A stretch of 64,000 nucleotides of DNA from Bedellia somnulentella. Lineage: Eukaryota > Arthropoda > Insecta > Lepidoptera > Bedelliidae. The position numbers were made by a program, and so were the translations under genes. Position 1 is the first letter of the stretch. Every line of letters starts with the position of its first letter. The stretch covers positions 12,524,001 through 12,588,000 of the forward strand of contig OY755178.1 of NCBI GenBank assembly GCA_963576735.1, given 5' to 3'. Of this stretch, positions 1 to 11,430 are shown in pieces. A model generated the notes under the pieces. The model had not been told where the DNA came from and made no database searches. It worked only from the letters and a program-made list of their open reading frames with translations.

Positions 1-1971
1 CCACCTTCAACCGTGCTTTATGATATACATAAAAAAGATTTGAAATCAAAACTTTTACGGCACAGAAATTTTTTATAAAATAATATTTGATGTTTTCGTG
101 TTTGATTTAATAGATAATTAACATAATAAAGGAGGATAAGTTCATTTAATCTAGTTTATAAACAGAATTTCGTAACAATACATACTCGTACCATACTAAT
201 CAATAAAATTAACCGTCCCATGGAAACCAGACGCTATTCACTTTATTCTCAATTATTCTGGGAATCAAATCGAGAATTTCTAATTTTATTCGAGCAATCC
301 ACATCCACCCACATATCAGTGATTTTGCCTCGTGCCTGTCGACATGATATCGGCTAATCAACTAACAAGATAGCTACTTTATTTTAATATTCAGACAAAT
401 TATATTAATTCAAAAATTGGGCAACATTTTTATCTTAATTTTGCACGTGTACGAATAATCGATTAATACTCGTAATACATACATAAAAAAAACCATTGAA
501 AGTATAGTCGAAGCTTAACAATCATAACCTTCTGTTCATAGCATTGTAAATAAATATAGTTTTTATAATAGCAAAATAAGGAGATGCGTTGATGATAAAA
601 AGACAGACTATTGATGGTTTTCTAATAATAATAATCTCAATAATCGAGTGGCCCGTAGAATTAAATAGGTTAATACTTATAAGAAGATCTTTGTCGTGGT
701 CTGTGTGAATGTATGTTGCATTTTAACATTAAAGTGGTTTTATTTTGAATCTTGTACTAACAGTTGATTGAAGTACTAGGGCTATTGGAGACTACTCTAT
801 TCTATTATACCATGGTTTATATTCGGAGGAATATTGAAATTACTAAGTAGTCATCAGAGATGTGTTTTACTTCATCTTCATATTTTGAAGTATAGTTCCA
901 GGAGCTAGAAACACATGGGTCTGTGGGTTATCAGTCCGACATCTCTAATTCTCTATCTTAGGTGTATGTACATTATTAGTGCTTGTCAAAACAAAATTTG
1001 CCTGTGACTCTTTTACCACATTTCAATTAAACGCCTTATCTGCTTCTAATAAATGTGTGTAAGCATCGCGCTTTCAAACTGGCAATAATTACTCTCCATT
1101 AATTAATAATTTAATTAAGAGCGTACATTCTTTTGTTTTATTCGCGTTTTCTCAGTGTAAGGAAATACAGCAATAAAGAATGTTTCCCATGAGCCGATTT
1201 CAAATATCGTGTCACTAACAATGGAAGTAATGAATAGCGTTAAATTGGAACGGGATTCCCAAACAGCGAGAATCTAATTCGTTTATTCGCATTTTTACAT
1301 TACCGTTACGATTGTTTTACACTGAAATTGTTTGGGGTACAGGTTCTCGCGCATTGCAACCAATTATTTGCTTCGTTATAGAGCTATGCCATTTTCGCGT
1401 CATTAATAGGTAACGCTGTTTGTAGCAAATGCAGTCTTATTAACTGTGTGATCATATTGTTAAGGAATCTAACATTAATGAGGGTGACACTTTTGATAAA
1501 TGGCTCAAATATGAAAAAAAATAATAGAATACCTAAGTAAACTGGATAAGGTTATGTGGAATTCATTTTTTTTAACTAGAAAGATTTAATAATATTTTCA
1601 TTCTAAAGAACTTAAACGTTTCATCAATAATATCACCTGCATTAAGAGAGTTTAGTCTAGTCTCAACCATCAATTTAAGTGTCCCAATTTTGTAGAATTT
1701 ATTCATGTTCGTTCCGATTTATGCACTTTTGTATAAACCGCCCTTAGACATACGCCCTATAACAACCCATATATGAGCACACCGACGGGTTTGCGACTAC
1801 CTTAAATACAATGATTTAGCCATAGTTCACCACAGTGACCTAGTGCGACTTGGCAGATTAACAACTGATACCGATTTAATATCCGGGATCGACAGCTCTG
1901 CACCGGCCATGCCCTATAAAGCATAAATTCACCTGCAATATCCTATCAAACTAGAAAATCAATTGAATTCA
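1..1971. other. AT-rich DNA without recognisable gene
   Basis: I see no convincing open frame, RNA gene or repeat that I can name here. The sequence is AT-rich with scattered homopolymer runs and stop codons in all frames, as expected for lepidopteran intergenic or intronic DNA. Confidence 0.5.
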
Positions 1972-2042
1972 TAAGGTTACGAATCCGAGAACTCTGGAAC
2001 GACAGTTGAACGTTCCACCACTAGACCACGGAAGCCTAACCT
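1972..2042 (-). repeat. tRNA-like SINE head relic
   Basis: Read on the minus strand this carries TGGTCTAGTGG, a good match to a Pol III A box. About 45 bases further on is a degenerate B-box-like GGATTCGTAACC. No cloverleaf closes, so it is not a functional tRNA gene. It looks like the decayed head of a tRNA-derived SINE. No body or tail was recognised. Confidence 0.35.
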
Positions 2043-3853
2043 CTAAACACTGTCTTTATATATCACGTATTGCATGCGTAGAAGTAAAATGTTTCCCATG
2101 AAAAAAATGCAAATAGTTGAAGAGCGAGTGAAGTGAGGCGGCAAGCAGGCGTGAAGTAAAGTCAACGAGACGTTTTCTCACAACTATTTGAAAACAGTCC
2201 ACCGAGTTTGTCCCGACCAACTGTTAGTACAAACAACTCTGTAGTCAAATCAGTTGAGTAGACAGTAGTCCCGTGTCAATATTTTAGTTAATGATTTGGG
2301 GAGAGAGGTGCCCTGTTCCCACGTATCTGTACTATGATGTCGTTGGGTTAAATTACTTAACTACCATGGATATTTATAAATATTAGACTCTTCTAAATAT
2401 ACTATGTAAACAAGATGATTTCTGTGTGGTCAAAATGTTCTGGGTAATGCATTTATCGCTAACAATATTTTTAACACTATACTTCCTATCATAATTTATT
2501 TCCATTGGTGGAGCTCTAAATTATGGTTCTGAAGCTACAATTATCCATAAAGAAGTCATATTCTTAGAATAATGCTAATTAGTTGCTTGTTACTTGAAAT
2601 GGGCATAGTTAAAATCTAGGTGAAATAAGTTAATTAATGGTGAGAAATCTTTACTTTTTATAATAAAAGGTGTCTGAGTCGAATCAATTATACATTTATT
2701 TGGGAATATTCGAAATACGGGTACATGTATAAAATAAACTACGCGAAACATCAGCATTTTTCGTGTACCTACAATATATGTTATATTTATGGCATCCGAA
2801 TCACCATTCGACACGAAAACCAATTATAATTGGTACATTATAATGACCGTTAGTAGTGCAAGGCTAGGCTGTTTAGTGTTTACCGAGCAAAGTGCAAAAA
2901 CTCGAGCGCCGGTCACTGAGGTGTGAATAGCCAACGCAGAGATGTAATGACCTAAACCAATATTACTGTGGGAAAATACCTACAACTCTATGGCGAGAGT
3001 TCGAAAAAAGCATTCAGGGAAAATATCTACTTTGTTTTATGATAAAATGAAGACCATTCATCACCAATAACAATTAATAATTTTATGATGCAAAACAAAA
3101 TAATGAATCTCGTGATAATTGTAAAATTCAGCACTCGTACATTTTTATTGTTTATTACTTATATATTTTTTAAGATCGGCCTTGTCATGTCTTTTTATTA
3201 TAACTTCTACTGAAAACATATTTTTAAGTGTATTTAATATTTACTTATTTCATTTCTATATAACAATACAGATTCAATGTTAATGTAACTTTTTAAAATG
3301 TTAGTTAAGGATTTGAGTGCTCTTCATTGTATGTAACCACATAACATAACCATATTTTGTTGTTTCTCAAAAATTGTACAGTTGCTATCTCATCCCCATC
3401 TTGTAGTAATAGACAAAGGATAGTTAATGAAGAAAAGTATTAATTAACTAGAATTATTTAAATAGTTAATACATTTACCAGACTAACACGATTATCTTTT
3501 TTTTTCTATAAACAAAATTATCTATATCTAAGGTTTCTCAAACTTAATCATAGCAATTTGACGGAGCTTTTTTTCTTTCCAGCAGTCAAAAAACTACTCT
3601 ATGAAACCAAAAATCTCAATTGTCCTCTCAGTGTAGTATTCTGAAGCGCTGTAGTAAGTAGTAATAAAAATGCTGGGCAGTGATGAATGACGGCAGTTGG
3701 CTGATGAATGGAGTGCACAGAGCGGGCGACACGCCAAACAACAACAAAGGCAGGCGACCGCGCGCCGTGTGCTGCCTACACAAGTGATACGAATTGCTTC
3801 ACGCTCTGCAATCACTGCTTCTGTGTGCGCTGCTCTTTCATGATCCCTTAAAA
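2043..3853. other. Unassigned AT-rich DNA
   Basis: Short open frames occur on both strands (for example about 2590-2823 and 3594-3860), but none shows a domain, a credible start context or splice signals. A GC-richer patch lies near 3680-3800. Nothing in it is recognised. Confidence 0.45.
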
Positions 3854-3887
3854 CATACATACATACATAGATTCACGGCTATAAATC
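3854..3887 (-). repeat. SINE-A 3' end fragment
   Basis: A (CATA)n run is followed by the reverse complement of the SINE-A 3' end (TTTATAGCCGTGA-type). Only the last 30-odd bases of the family are present, so this is a severely 5'-truncated copy. It is followed directly by a short CCTAA-rich stretch. Confidence 0.55.
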
Positions 3888-4069
3888 CCTAAAAACCTAA
3901 CCTAACTAACCTAAAGATTGTAATAAATCCCATAAAACTTAAAAAATAGTTTAATACGTTGATAATAAATAAATACGGACTAAGCATCTATAGCAAGCTT
4001 CGAAGTAAGTTGAAAAGGTTAGGGGAGCGGAACTGTAACTAAATGATATCTTTAAAGATATAAAAGATC

Positions 4070-4142
4070 TCCTTCAGCAGGATTGAACCCGCAAACTCTG
4101 GGTCTAACAAGTCAGGTCCCTGGACACTAAAATTATGCTATG
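4070..4142 (-). repeat. tRNA-like SINE head relic
   Basis: On the minus strand GGGTTCAATCCTG is a strong B box, and a TAGTGTCCAGGG-like A box lies about 45 bases before it. The intervening sequence does not fold into a normal anticodon arm, so I call a SINE head remnant and not a tRNA gene. Confidence 0.35.
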
Positions 4143-4289
4143 ATCTTAGTACTCTTGTATTCAATCATTGTCTGTATTTATCCGATATTTCAAACATTAA
4201 TTACAATTAATAGAAAAATCTCCCAAACAAAACATGGAATATCCTAGCCCAATACGAGTGATAAAAGGAGTATAATTTTTGATAGTATA

Positions 4290-4347
4290 ACATAACATAA
4301 ACGTTCACGCCGTTTATCCCCGAAGGGGTTGGCTGTTGGCTGGTTGG
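4290..4347 (-). mobile_element. SINE-B copy, heavily 5'-truncated
   Basis: This holds the (CATAA)n tail plus the first 40 or so bases of the SINE-B 3' region (GTTCACGCCG, then CCCCGAAGGGG). It is flanked by the 11-bp direct repeat TTGATAGTATA at 4279-4289 and 4348-4358, which is a clean target-site duplication. The copy therefore inserted already truncated, as in target-primed reverse transcription. Confidence 0.75.
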
Positions 4348-4444
4348 TTGATAGTATACTGATGTAATATTTACTTACATATGGAGAAGACTAAAACACT
4401 GCAGGTGGTTTTGTTGGGTGGTTTCGGTGAATGTAATTTGGATA

Positions 4445-5218
4445 AACTTTTAAATAAAAAAAAACAATTAGCAAGAAAGTATACATAATATTTGAGCAAT
4501 GGCTCCGCACTAGGCCTGGCCTGTACTGCGGACGCCTAAAGAGTTTTTACAAAAGCTTTGTTGTTGATTTACAAAAACTTTCTAATTATTATTATTTTAA
4601 CTTATATGCAATTCTGTTACAATACTTTATATGAAAATAAATAAATTATAAATAATAATAATTCAACAATATGTTTAAATCTTATCTCATAACTAGCATT
4701 AAAATATAATTCATATATAAACGATTTTATAGCAAGCAAGCAAGAACAATTAATTACTACTAGACAATAAAATTCAATCGCAATATATATGAATTATCAA
4801 AGTTCATTTAATTGTTAAAAAAAATACTGGGCCTTAAATTTACACGAAACGCGGTGAAAACACAATTATACAAAGAAGCGGAAAAAAACTAAGAGATAAT
4901 TTGATGCAGAATATAACAACACTTGCAAATTACAAAGTTGCATTCAATAAAACTTTACTTCTCAGTCTTCATAAAGTGTTCGGTAGCCTGATATGTTTGC
5001 GAGAGTAGCCATTCTGATATTATTCGTTTAGGAGCTTTGCATGAGAGTTCTTTGATATTGCGAGTTTTGAGTGATTTGTTATATGAATGAGTTTGAGCAA
5101 ATGGTGGGAGATAGGAAGCAAATGTTGTTTTAATCCGTGAATGAAGTGGAACCCTAAAAACCCTTTTATCCAGGAGAGCACTACAGCTTTGAGAATCAAG
5201 AGTTTGTTGTGAACGCAC
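4445..5218 (-). mobile_element. LINE 3' portion: ORF C-terminus plus 3' UTR
   Basis: The minus-strand frame 4955-5218 (87 aa) resembles the basic C-terminal tail of insect Jockey/CR1-type LINE polyproteins, with motifs such as FRVPLHSR and SEWLLSQTYQATE. Downstream on the same strand (lower coordinates) is a 3' UTR with ACAGGC and GCCTAGTGCGGAGCC near 4505-4535. This resembles the LINE 3' UTR at 28802-29007. The assignment rests on the UTR similarity and on family recall. The RT domain itself is absent. Confidence 0.4.
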
Positions 5219-6716
5219 AATACAGTGTTAAGAATGTAAATTTGTCGAACAATAAAAAAAATCGCATCAACATAGAGTTTATCCTAGGGATAGAGGAAGG
5301 GCTTCCCAAACATTACTTTCAGGAGCGCTCTATGTGCTATCTAAAGCTGCAGCATAAATTTAATGCCCACTCCACCCCCGATGGTAATGCAGTAACTTAT
5401 ATTATAAGAGTTATTAGTAATAGTACGTTATTTATAATTTTTTTTTTCTTTTTTCTCATGTACTTGCTGTATTTTCGCGGGCAACCGCCTTAATTTCGTT
5501 CCTCTTTTGTTTTGAACCGATAATTGTGATCACCTGTCATTGGCTTTGTAAAACAATTGTATGTTCTGAGCCATGTTTGTTGTGTTTGCTGTTGGTGGTC
5601 AAAGAATAAATAAATAAAAAAAAATAGACTGGCATAGCGCAAGACGTAGAACTATAACATCATCTATGTCTCTTATGCGTCTCATCAGATAAGATAGTTT
5701 ACGTTACATTACAGTTTATAAACTGTCGTTAAGTTCTTACTTAACATATGAAAATTTGTATGAAACATAATTCCTATGGAAATTTGTATAAAGAAGCAGA
5801 TACGAATACTTTGCTGTTTCAAAGCAGTGACTAAAGATTGTCAAATTTAAAAAAAATTATGTAATTTAATACTGTATGATCATAATCAGATGAAAATTAA
5901 ACTAAGCTGGTAAATTTCCATCAGTGTTTATAACCTGTATGTTTTTTACGAATAGATAAACTAGATACTCTACTCATAATTGTAAATCTGTGACATTAAA
6001 ATATAAATTTAAGTTGAATTACTAAAGCGTTTTTTTTTCCTTTAACGATCAACGATGATGTCAGATTGGTCAGTGAAACAACTAACTAAATTGCCCTCTT
6101 CAAAAAGTCGATTAGCACCTATAAATAGGACGGTTTCTTTTTACTTAGACTATTTCAACGAACAAACTTTATTTAATATATTATTTCAAACAATTTATGT
6201 TGTATTATTATTATTGATAGTTGAAAATAAATGCTGTATTTACTCATTTGGTGAAAGTAATGTTAAGTATTAGTTATCGTATGTTTGGTTTATGTCATTT
6301 TTATATATTCGGTTACCATTACTTTAAATTTACGTCATGTTTAGTTTCTTGTCGCAAACAAATTAAAATGATATTTATTATGTTCATGTGTACATTTAGG
6401 TCTTACTTGAACATCTTAGTTTCAACATACAATAGAGTACGATATCTGTACTCTTAGGTTGCTGCAACTTATTTCAAAACCAACTTATACATATAAGCGT
6501 AGTATACTTATTTAACTATATTTACTTTCCTTATAAGTTAAATATTATAATTATGATGTAATATTTACCTTTTTATTTCCATCGTGTGCTCGTTTTAATG
6601 ACTCTTAAATTTTATCCTATAACGATTGAAATTTTTGGTTCCTTATGATACAAGTAAGCAAAATTAATCAAGAACCCAGCATTACCACTATATTACGATT
6701 TTTTCAACAGACGTTA
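5219..6716. other. Unassigned AT-rich DNA
   Basis: There are open frames of 70-95 codons around 5209-5493 and 6055-6457, but they are low-complexity and lack any domain. Around 5590-5630 an AATAAATAAATAAAAAAAAA stretch looks like the 3' end of an unidentified plus-strand retroposon. Confidence 0.4.
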
Positions 6717-6731
6717 CTCGTGAAGAATATA

Positions 6732-6945
6732 ACATAACATAACATATAAACGTTCACGCCGAATATCCCCGAAGGGGTTGGCAGAGGTACTTATACTTCT
6801 GAACATCACGTGACTTTGTCACCTGGTGTTCAGAGTACCCACGTTTTGCATGGACAGTGTACTCACGTGATAGGGGGCAGGCCTATCGCCTTTTTGTACG
6901 AATACACTGTCACATGACTAAGTACAACTCAGCCATGTGGGTTTC
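6732..6945 (-). mobile_element. SINE-B copy, 5'-truncated
   Basis: The (CATAA)n tail is followed by the SINE-B body with the hairpin core and two CACGTG sites. The tRNA-like head is missing. Direct repeats of 15 bp (CTCGTGAAGAATATA at 6717-6731 and 6946-6960) flank the copy exactly, so the truncation happened at insertion. Confidence 0.9.
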
Positions 6946-6960
6946 CTCGTGAAGAATATA

Positions 6961-9554
6961 TTTACTTACTATTTAATTACCAAACTATAAACAAGACAGT
7001 TTGTGGAAAAACATACTACGAATTGCATCTTTTCCCATGTGTGTCTAATCTAATGAGTTGACTGTGGGTGACGTGTATATCTGTCCTGCATAGTTAGATC
7101 CTTTATAACTATTCTTCTTCTATTCCAATTCCAAAGCAGTTAAAGATCATAGGTTTTAAAGCGTAAGCTGCCCTTTTTAGGATAACTACTATGATGCTAC
7201 TGACAACTGTAAAATCTTTTCTATTGGCTACAGTGTGACTCGTGCTCATATGAACGGGCCGTGACCACGTGACGAAACTGTTCCATTCACGATTTAATGC
7301 ATCCATTGTAGCTGCTTAGCGGTACTGTTGTTTGATCAGTGGTGCGTCGGCATCGAGTAGCCACGATTGTGTCATTACGTGCGGATTATATATCCATGCG
7401 ATCAAGAAACTGCGATTCATCCTCATATTTGAGTAGTAGCAGCACGTGTCAATAGTTAACTTTTCACTGGTCTGTAATTTTTAGGTCAAAGTTCTAAGGG
7501 TTTGAAGTTGAGTTTCCTTAACCTTCATATGAAACCATCTCCAGTCTCGAACTAAAACGTCGCTACTTGTTGTTCCTGCACGTTCTTATAGGAACATCCT
7601 AAACCGATAAAAAAGAAGTAAAATAAGATTTCAATGAATTAAGAGTTACCTGTTTGTAAGTCTGGATACAATTTCACGGAAATAAAACAAACCCGTACTC
7701 ATTTTACGCTCCTGTTTACATTTCACAAAGTCATAGAGGGAACAATGAATGAAGTAAACGAATCGTAACGGCCGCGGCTGTCTGCCGGACATTGTTTACA
7801 TTCAAAACTAAACGTGAGAACGTTGTTTTAAAGAATCTCCTTATCCCAAAACGTAGCCCCCTACGTGCCCGTACAATGACGGCACACGACCAATGGTTTT
7901 TGATGTTTATTATAGTCTCGGTCCTAGCTAAAGGTGTCATAAACAATGTTTATTGGGAGATCCATGAAACACCTTAACTTAAGCTGAGCAACCTGCATAC
8001 AATCACGTTGCGTGTTTGGGTGAGGAAGTGCGATTGTTGTTTGAACGGACGTGGGAAAGAATTTGGGCAAAAGACAATTGTAAGAACGACAAAGTTTGTA
8101 ACTATTGCCAATAGTCGATAATAGAGGCATTGTTAATAGATGTTGTAGTTGGTGGTCTAGCCAGGACAGGAACGATATGATCGAGGATTGCGCTGAGTTC
8201 CGGCCGCCTCCCGCACACTTCCGCCGCCATTGTTCCTCCACCCTCATTATGACAATATTAACCTCATTGTACGTTTCCCTCCGTCCCTTCACTTCCTGCT
8301 TATGATAAGCTAGTAGCGTAATTGATTTGACTTTTTTATAAAGCCCTACATACAGTGTTATGTCACACATTGTAAGGCCTCTTTTCCGTAAAAGCTTCTA
8401 CATTCTACGACGGCAATCATTAAATGACTATCAAAAAGGTCTGAGACCAACCGATACGGGTTTTACGTTGTTAAGTATTTTTTGTCTAAATCTACAGCAA
8501 GCAACTTTTATAAATAAATATCAACGCCATTTCATAAAGAACATTTGTAACTCTTTGATTTCGCAAAGCAACTATTAGATACGGACAAAAGAGTTCTTGA
8601 GATAGCACGTGCGATTTCACACGTTATCGCATCAATAAACAATTACAAGTTAGCGACGTCTAAGACAAGTGTTATTATAACAGCTTGGTTCACAAAGTAG
8701 CTTACATGGTTTATGTTTATTAATTACTGTGCTGGAAATTAGTTCAAGTAGTATTTTTTTTAACTCACCTGCATATGAAGTGACGTTTCTCGTTCTAAAT
8801 TTAGGCATGTAAAACCTCTTATTACAAAAACTGAGATTTTTCTATATCATGCATAACGCACTAGTAGTACTAGTCTAGAATGATGATTATGTACTTTTTT
8901 CTTATTCAAATTCTTCGTTATCAGAAAAGATGTTACAAGGACGAAACTCATAGAATAATCCGATTAAATAAGGTATAATGAGAGTATTTATTTGCCAAAA
9001 TTTGCTTTATTCAAGCATTCTAGTACATGAACCGGAAAATTCAGCTACCAATATCAATATTAATTACGTACCGTTTTTTATATTGATGAGCTCTTTCGTA
9101 TTTCAATTATTGTATTCTTGTTAATAATGGTAGGCATAGCGAATCCGCGAGTTTAGGAGCAGCTGTTATGTGGGCCGACATTTTCTTTTTTCTTAAGTAT
9201 TCCCAAATTAAGAATTTTCCGACTAGATTTATGGGATTGTTGAGGATTAGTTTGGTATTTTAGGTGTCAGAATTTTGAATGATGAGCAAAGTTGAATTCT
9301 TTCCTTTAAACGATAAGGATATTTGCTTGTAGCGTGTCGTATACTCGTATAACTTTCAAAACACACTTTATGAAAGAAAACTTATTGTTTTATTCATATT
9401 TTCACAATATTTGTCTTTAGGGGGCTTTTCAGGAGAATTGATAATTTTACAGGTTTCATCCTTTTTTTTCAGGGATAAATCTATTAGAGTTTTGTAACAC
9501 AATTGTGTTTCGTCAACACTTTTTTGGGTAATATAATTTAATACAATAATAAGT
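6961..9554. other. Unassigned DNA with a GC-richer patch
   Basis: No gene is recognised. At 7740-8310 base composition is more GC-rich than its surroundings, and open frames overlap on both strands, the longest being 148 codons on the minus strand at 7924-8370. No domain, signal or splice pattern supports coding. The patch could be a conserved non-coding segment or an exon of an unknown gene. Confidence 0.4.
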
Positions 9555-9801
9555 TTGCCGTGTAGTGCCGGCTTAGAATGACGCTACCCCTTTCTACCTA
9601 CGGGTGTCGTAAGAGGCGACTAAGGGTATTGGGGCTTTTTGTTGGATTTTTGGGCGATGCGGTTGGAGACCCATCACCAAAAACCTTTATTTTACCGCCC
9701 TTTCCCCACTCAACTTCCAAAAGTGGATGAGGAATTTATAATTCCTTGGCTCTGGCTACCCCTTCTAGGGCGAATTATAGTCGTGAGTACATGTATGTAT
9801 G
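9555..9801 (+). mobile_element. SINE-A copy, near full length (247 bp)
   Basis: The copy starts in GTGCCGGCTTAGAATG, contains GTCGTAAGAGGCGACTAAGG and GGCGATGCGGTTGGAGACCC, and ends in (TATG)n. A perfect 13-bp target duplication (TACAATAATAAGT) lies at 9542-9554 and 9802-9814. The repeat has no open frame and must move with help from a LINE. GGTTGGAGACCC loosely resembles a B box, but no tRNA head is clear. This is the best reference copy for the family in the window. Confidence 0.9.
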
Positions 9802-11290
9802 TACAATAATAAGTAATACATTTTCTTCACAAGTGCAATAAATTGTACGACACACATAGTCATTACAGCGCTCTGTTCTTTAAAGGCTCGGATGAAATGG
9901 CTATCAAGCTTGGCTTAGCTAACTTACATAGTAATGTACTATTATAACACTCAGACACAGATTTATAAATATTAATGGATATTAGAAGCAACCAATGTTT
10001 CAAATTATGATTCTTAAAAAGTATAACAGAAACCTTTGATTCCGAAGGTTTCACTACATCTTTTCGGTATTTAAATTATATATTTACAAATATAACGCCT
10101 CAACAGAATTTCATGTTTATCGTCTCAAAGTTTTAATACTTAGTGTCAATAATAAGACCTGAGCAAATTTGACGCATTTTTATTTACAGATATTGTTTTA
10201 GTCAAATATTTAAAACTCTGTTTGCTTAAATTATGCTTTAGACATTTGTAGTTAAATGCAACTGTAATGTAGTAGTAGAGCAACGGTGATTCCTTGTTTT
10301 GAAGAATGATATATAATCACGTTATCATAGACACGAGTATATGTACCCAACAGACCAAAAGTTTGCTATATTTCAGCCTATACCCAAGCTATTTTAAAAA
10401 AAACATGAAAATATCTATAATATTTTTAACCAAATCAAGTACTAAATTATTTATGATTCAAACTGAAGCGGGGTCTAGTAGTTTTCATCGATTTGCGCTG
10501 ATTTCTCATGGTTGCATTATATTTAAATTCAAACTTTTTAGTTTTGGTGGGTCATACATAGTAGTGGTCCGGTCTTTTTTGTCGACCTCAAATTTGCAGT
10601 AAATGAGACACTAATAGTCATAAACTGTTGCAAAAAACTTCAAATTACTCGCAAGCAATTTTGTAGATTTATATCGTCGAACGACAGCTGTTGACAAGCG
10701 AGAGGGAAGTCCGATAAATGCTAATTGGCCCTTTAACAGTCTTTGGAGGCTATAAAAAACATCGTTAAATTGCCGAACGATTAAAAGGAAACATTTAGCT
10801 TACCCAAATACCAAAGATCGGTAAAAAGAAACTCTTTATCGGCTGCCAATTTTCATGAAAATCTCTCGGTACTTTTGACATTCACATACATTCATTAAAC
10901 GTTTATTTTCAGAGAAAAAGTTCCATAAATTTTGTTAGTATCGGTTGCAAACTTATTATCTGTGTTAGTAAATTATTACAGAAAATATGGGGGCGAGATA
11001 ACTAGTCTAACTTGTATCATAGTAACTTAATAAATCAAATTCTAAATTCTTATCACTATAAATTGGTAACGTTAACATTTGTGCTGAATCACCAAGTTGG
11101 GATGGCAGGTGCGCAAACACGTGGCTTCAGCTTTTATCGGAACTTTCATCCCCTGTACAACATGTTGGCAAACACTTGCACGGCTTGCACCCAATGGGAA
11201 TGTAATTTATCAAATAAAATAACAGTAAGGTATATCTTAAGAGTAATTTAAGTTTAAGATCAATACATCTTTGTTCTATGGGGTTTATGC
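9802..11290. other. Unassigned AT-rich DNA
   Basis: Open frames at 9863-10054, 10306-10602 and 11012-11251 are short and of AT-driven composition. No domain or RNA gene is recognised. Confidence 0.4.
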
Positions 11291-11318
11291 TAAAAGTGCA
11301 TTTAGTGGCTATACTAAG

Positions 11319-11430
11319 ATGGATATAGACGAAGCTAGAGACGTTTGCCGGGATTGTACGAAGTGGCGATCGATAGTCTCTGCCTATTCCAATGGGAATT
11401 AATGGCCTGAGTAAATGTATGTATGTACTA
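11319..11430 (+). pseudogene. LINE C-terminal remnant with (TATG)n tail
   Basis: Translation from 11319 gives 27 codons ending at 11402 that contain DEARDVCRDCTKWRSIVSAY. This is the typical extreme C-terminus of one lepidopteran LINE pol family, also seen at about 28250-28320 and 53640-53752. The short 3' UTR reads GGCCTGAGTAAATGTATG and ends in (TATG)n. This end resembles the SINE-A 3' end (GCCGTGAGTATATGTATG). Nothing of the RT domain remains. Confidence 0.6.

Noticed and set aside
3885..3915. Telomeric (CCTAA)n array
   Set aside because: Only a few imperfect units next to a SINE fragment, too short and irregular for an interstitial telomere tract.
5209..5493. 94-codon plus-strand frame ending in a Phe-rich segment as a membrane protein
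   Set aside because: The hydrophobic end is a T-run translated as Phe. The frame overlaps the antisense LINE C-terminus and has no homology I recognise.
7924..8370. 148-codon minus-strand open frame as a gene
   Set aside because: It has no domain, no splice signals and no protein-like composition. Overlapping frames on the other strand suggest a local lack of stops from higher GC content. Kept only as a low-interest patch.
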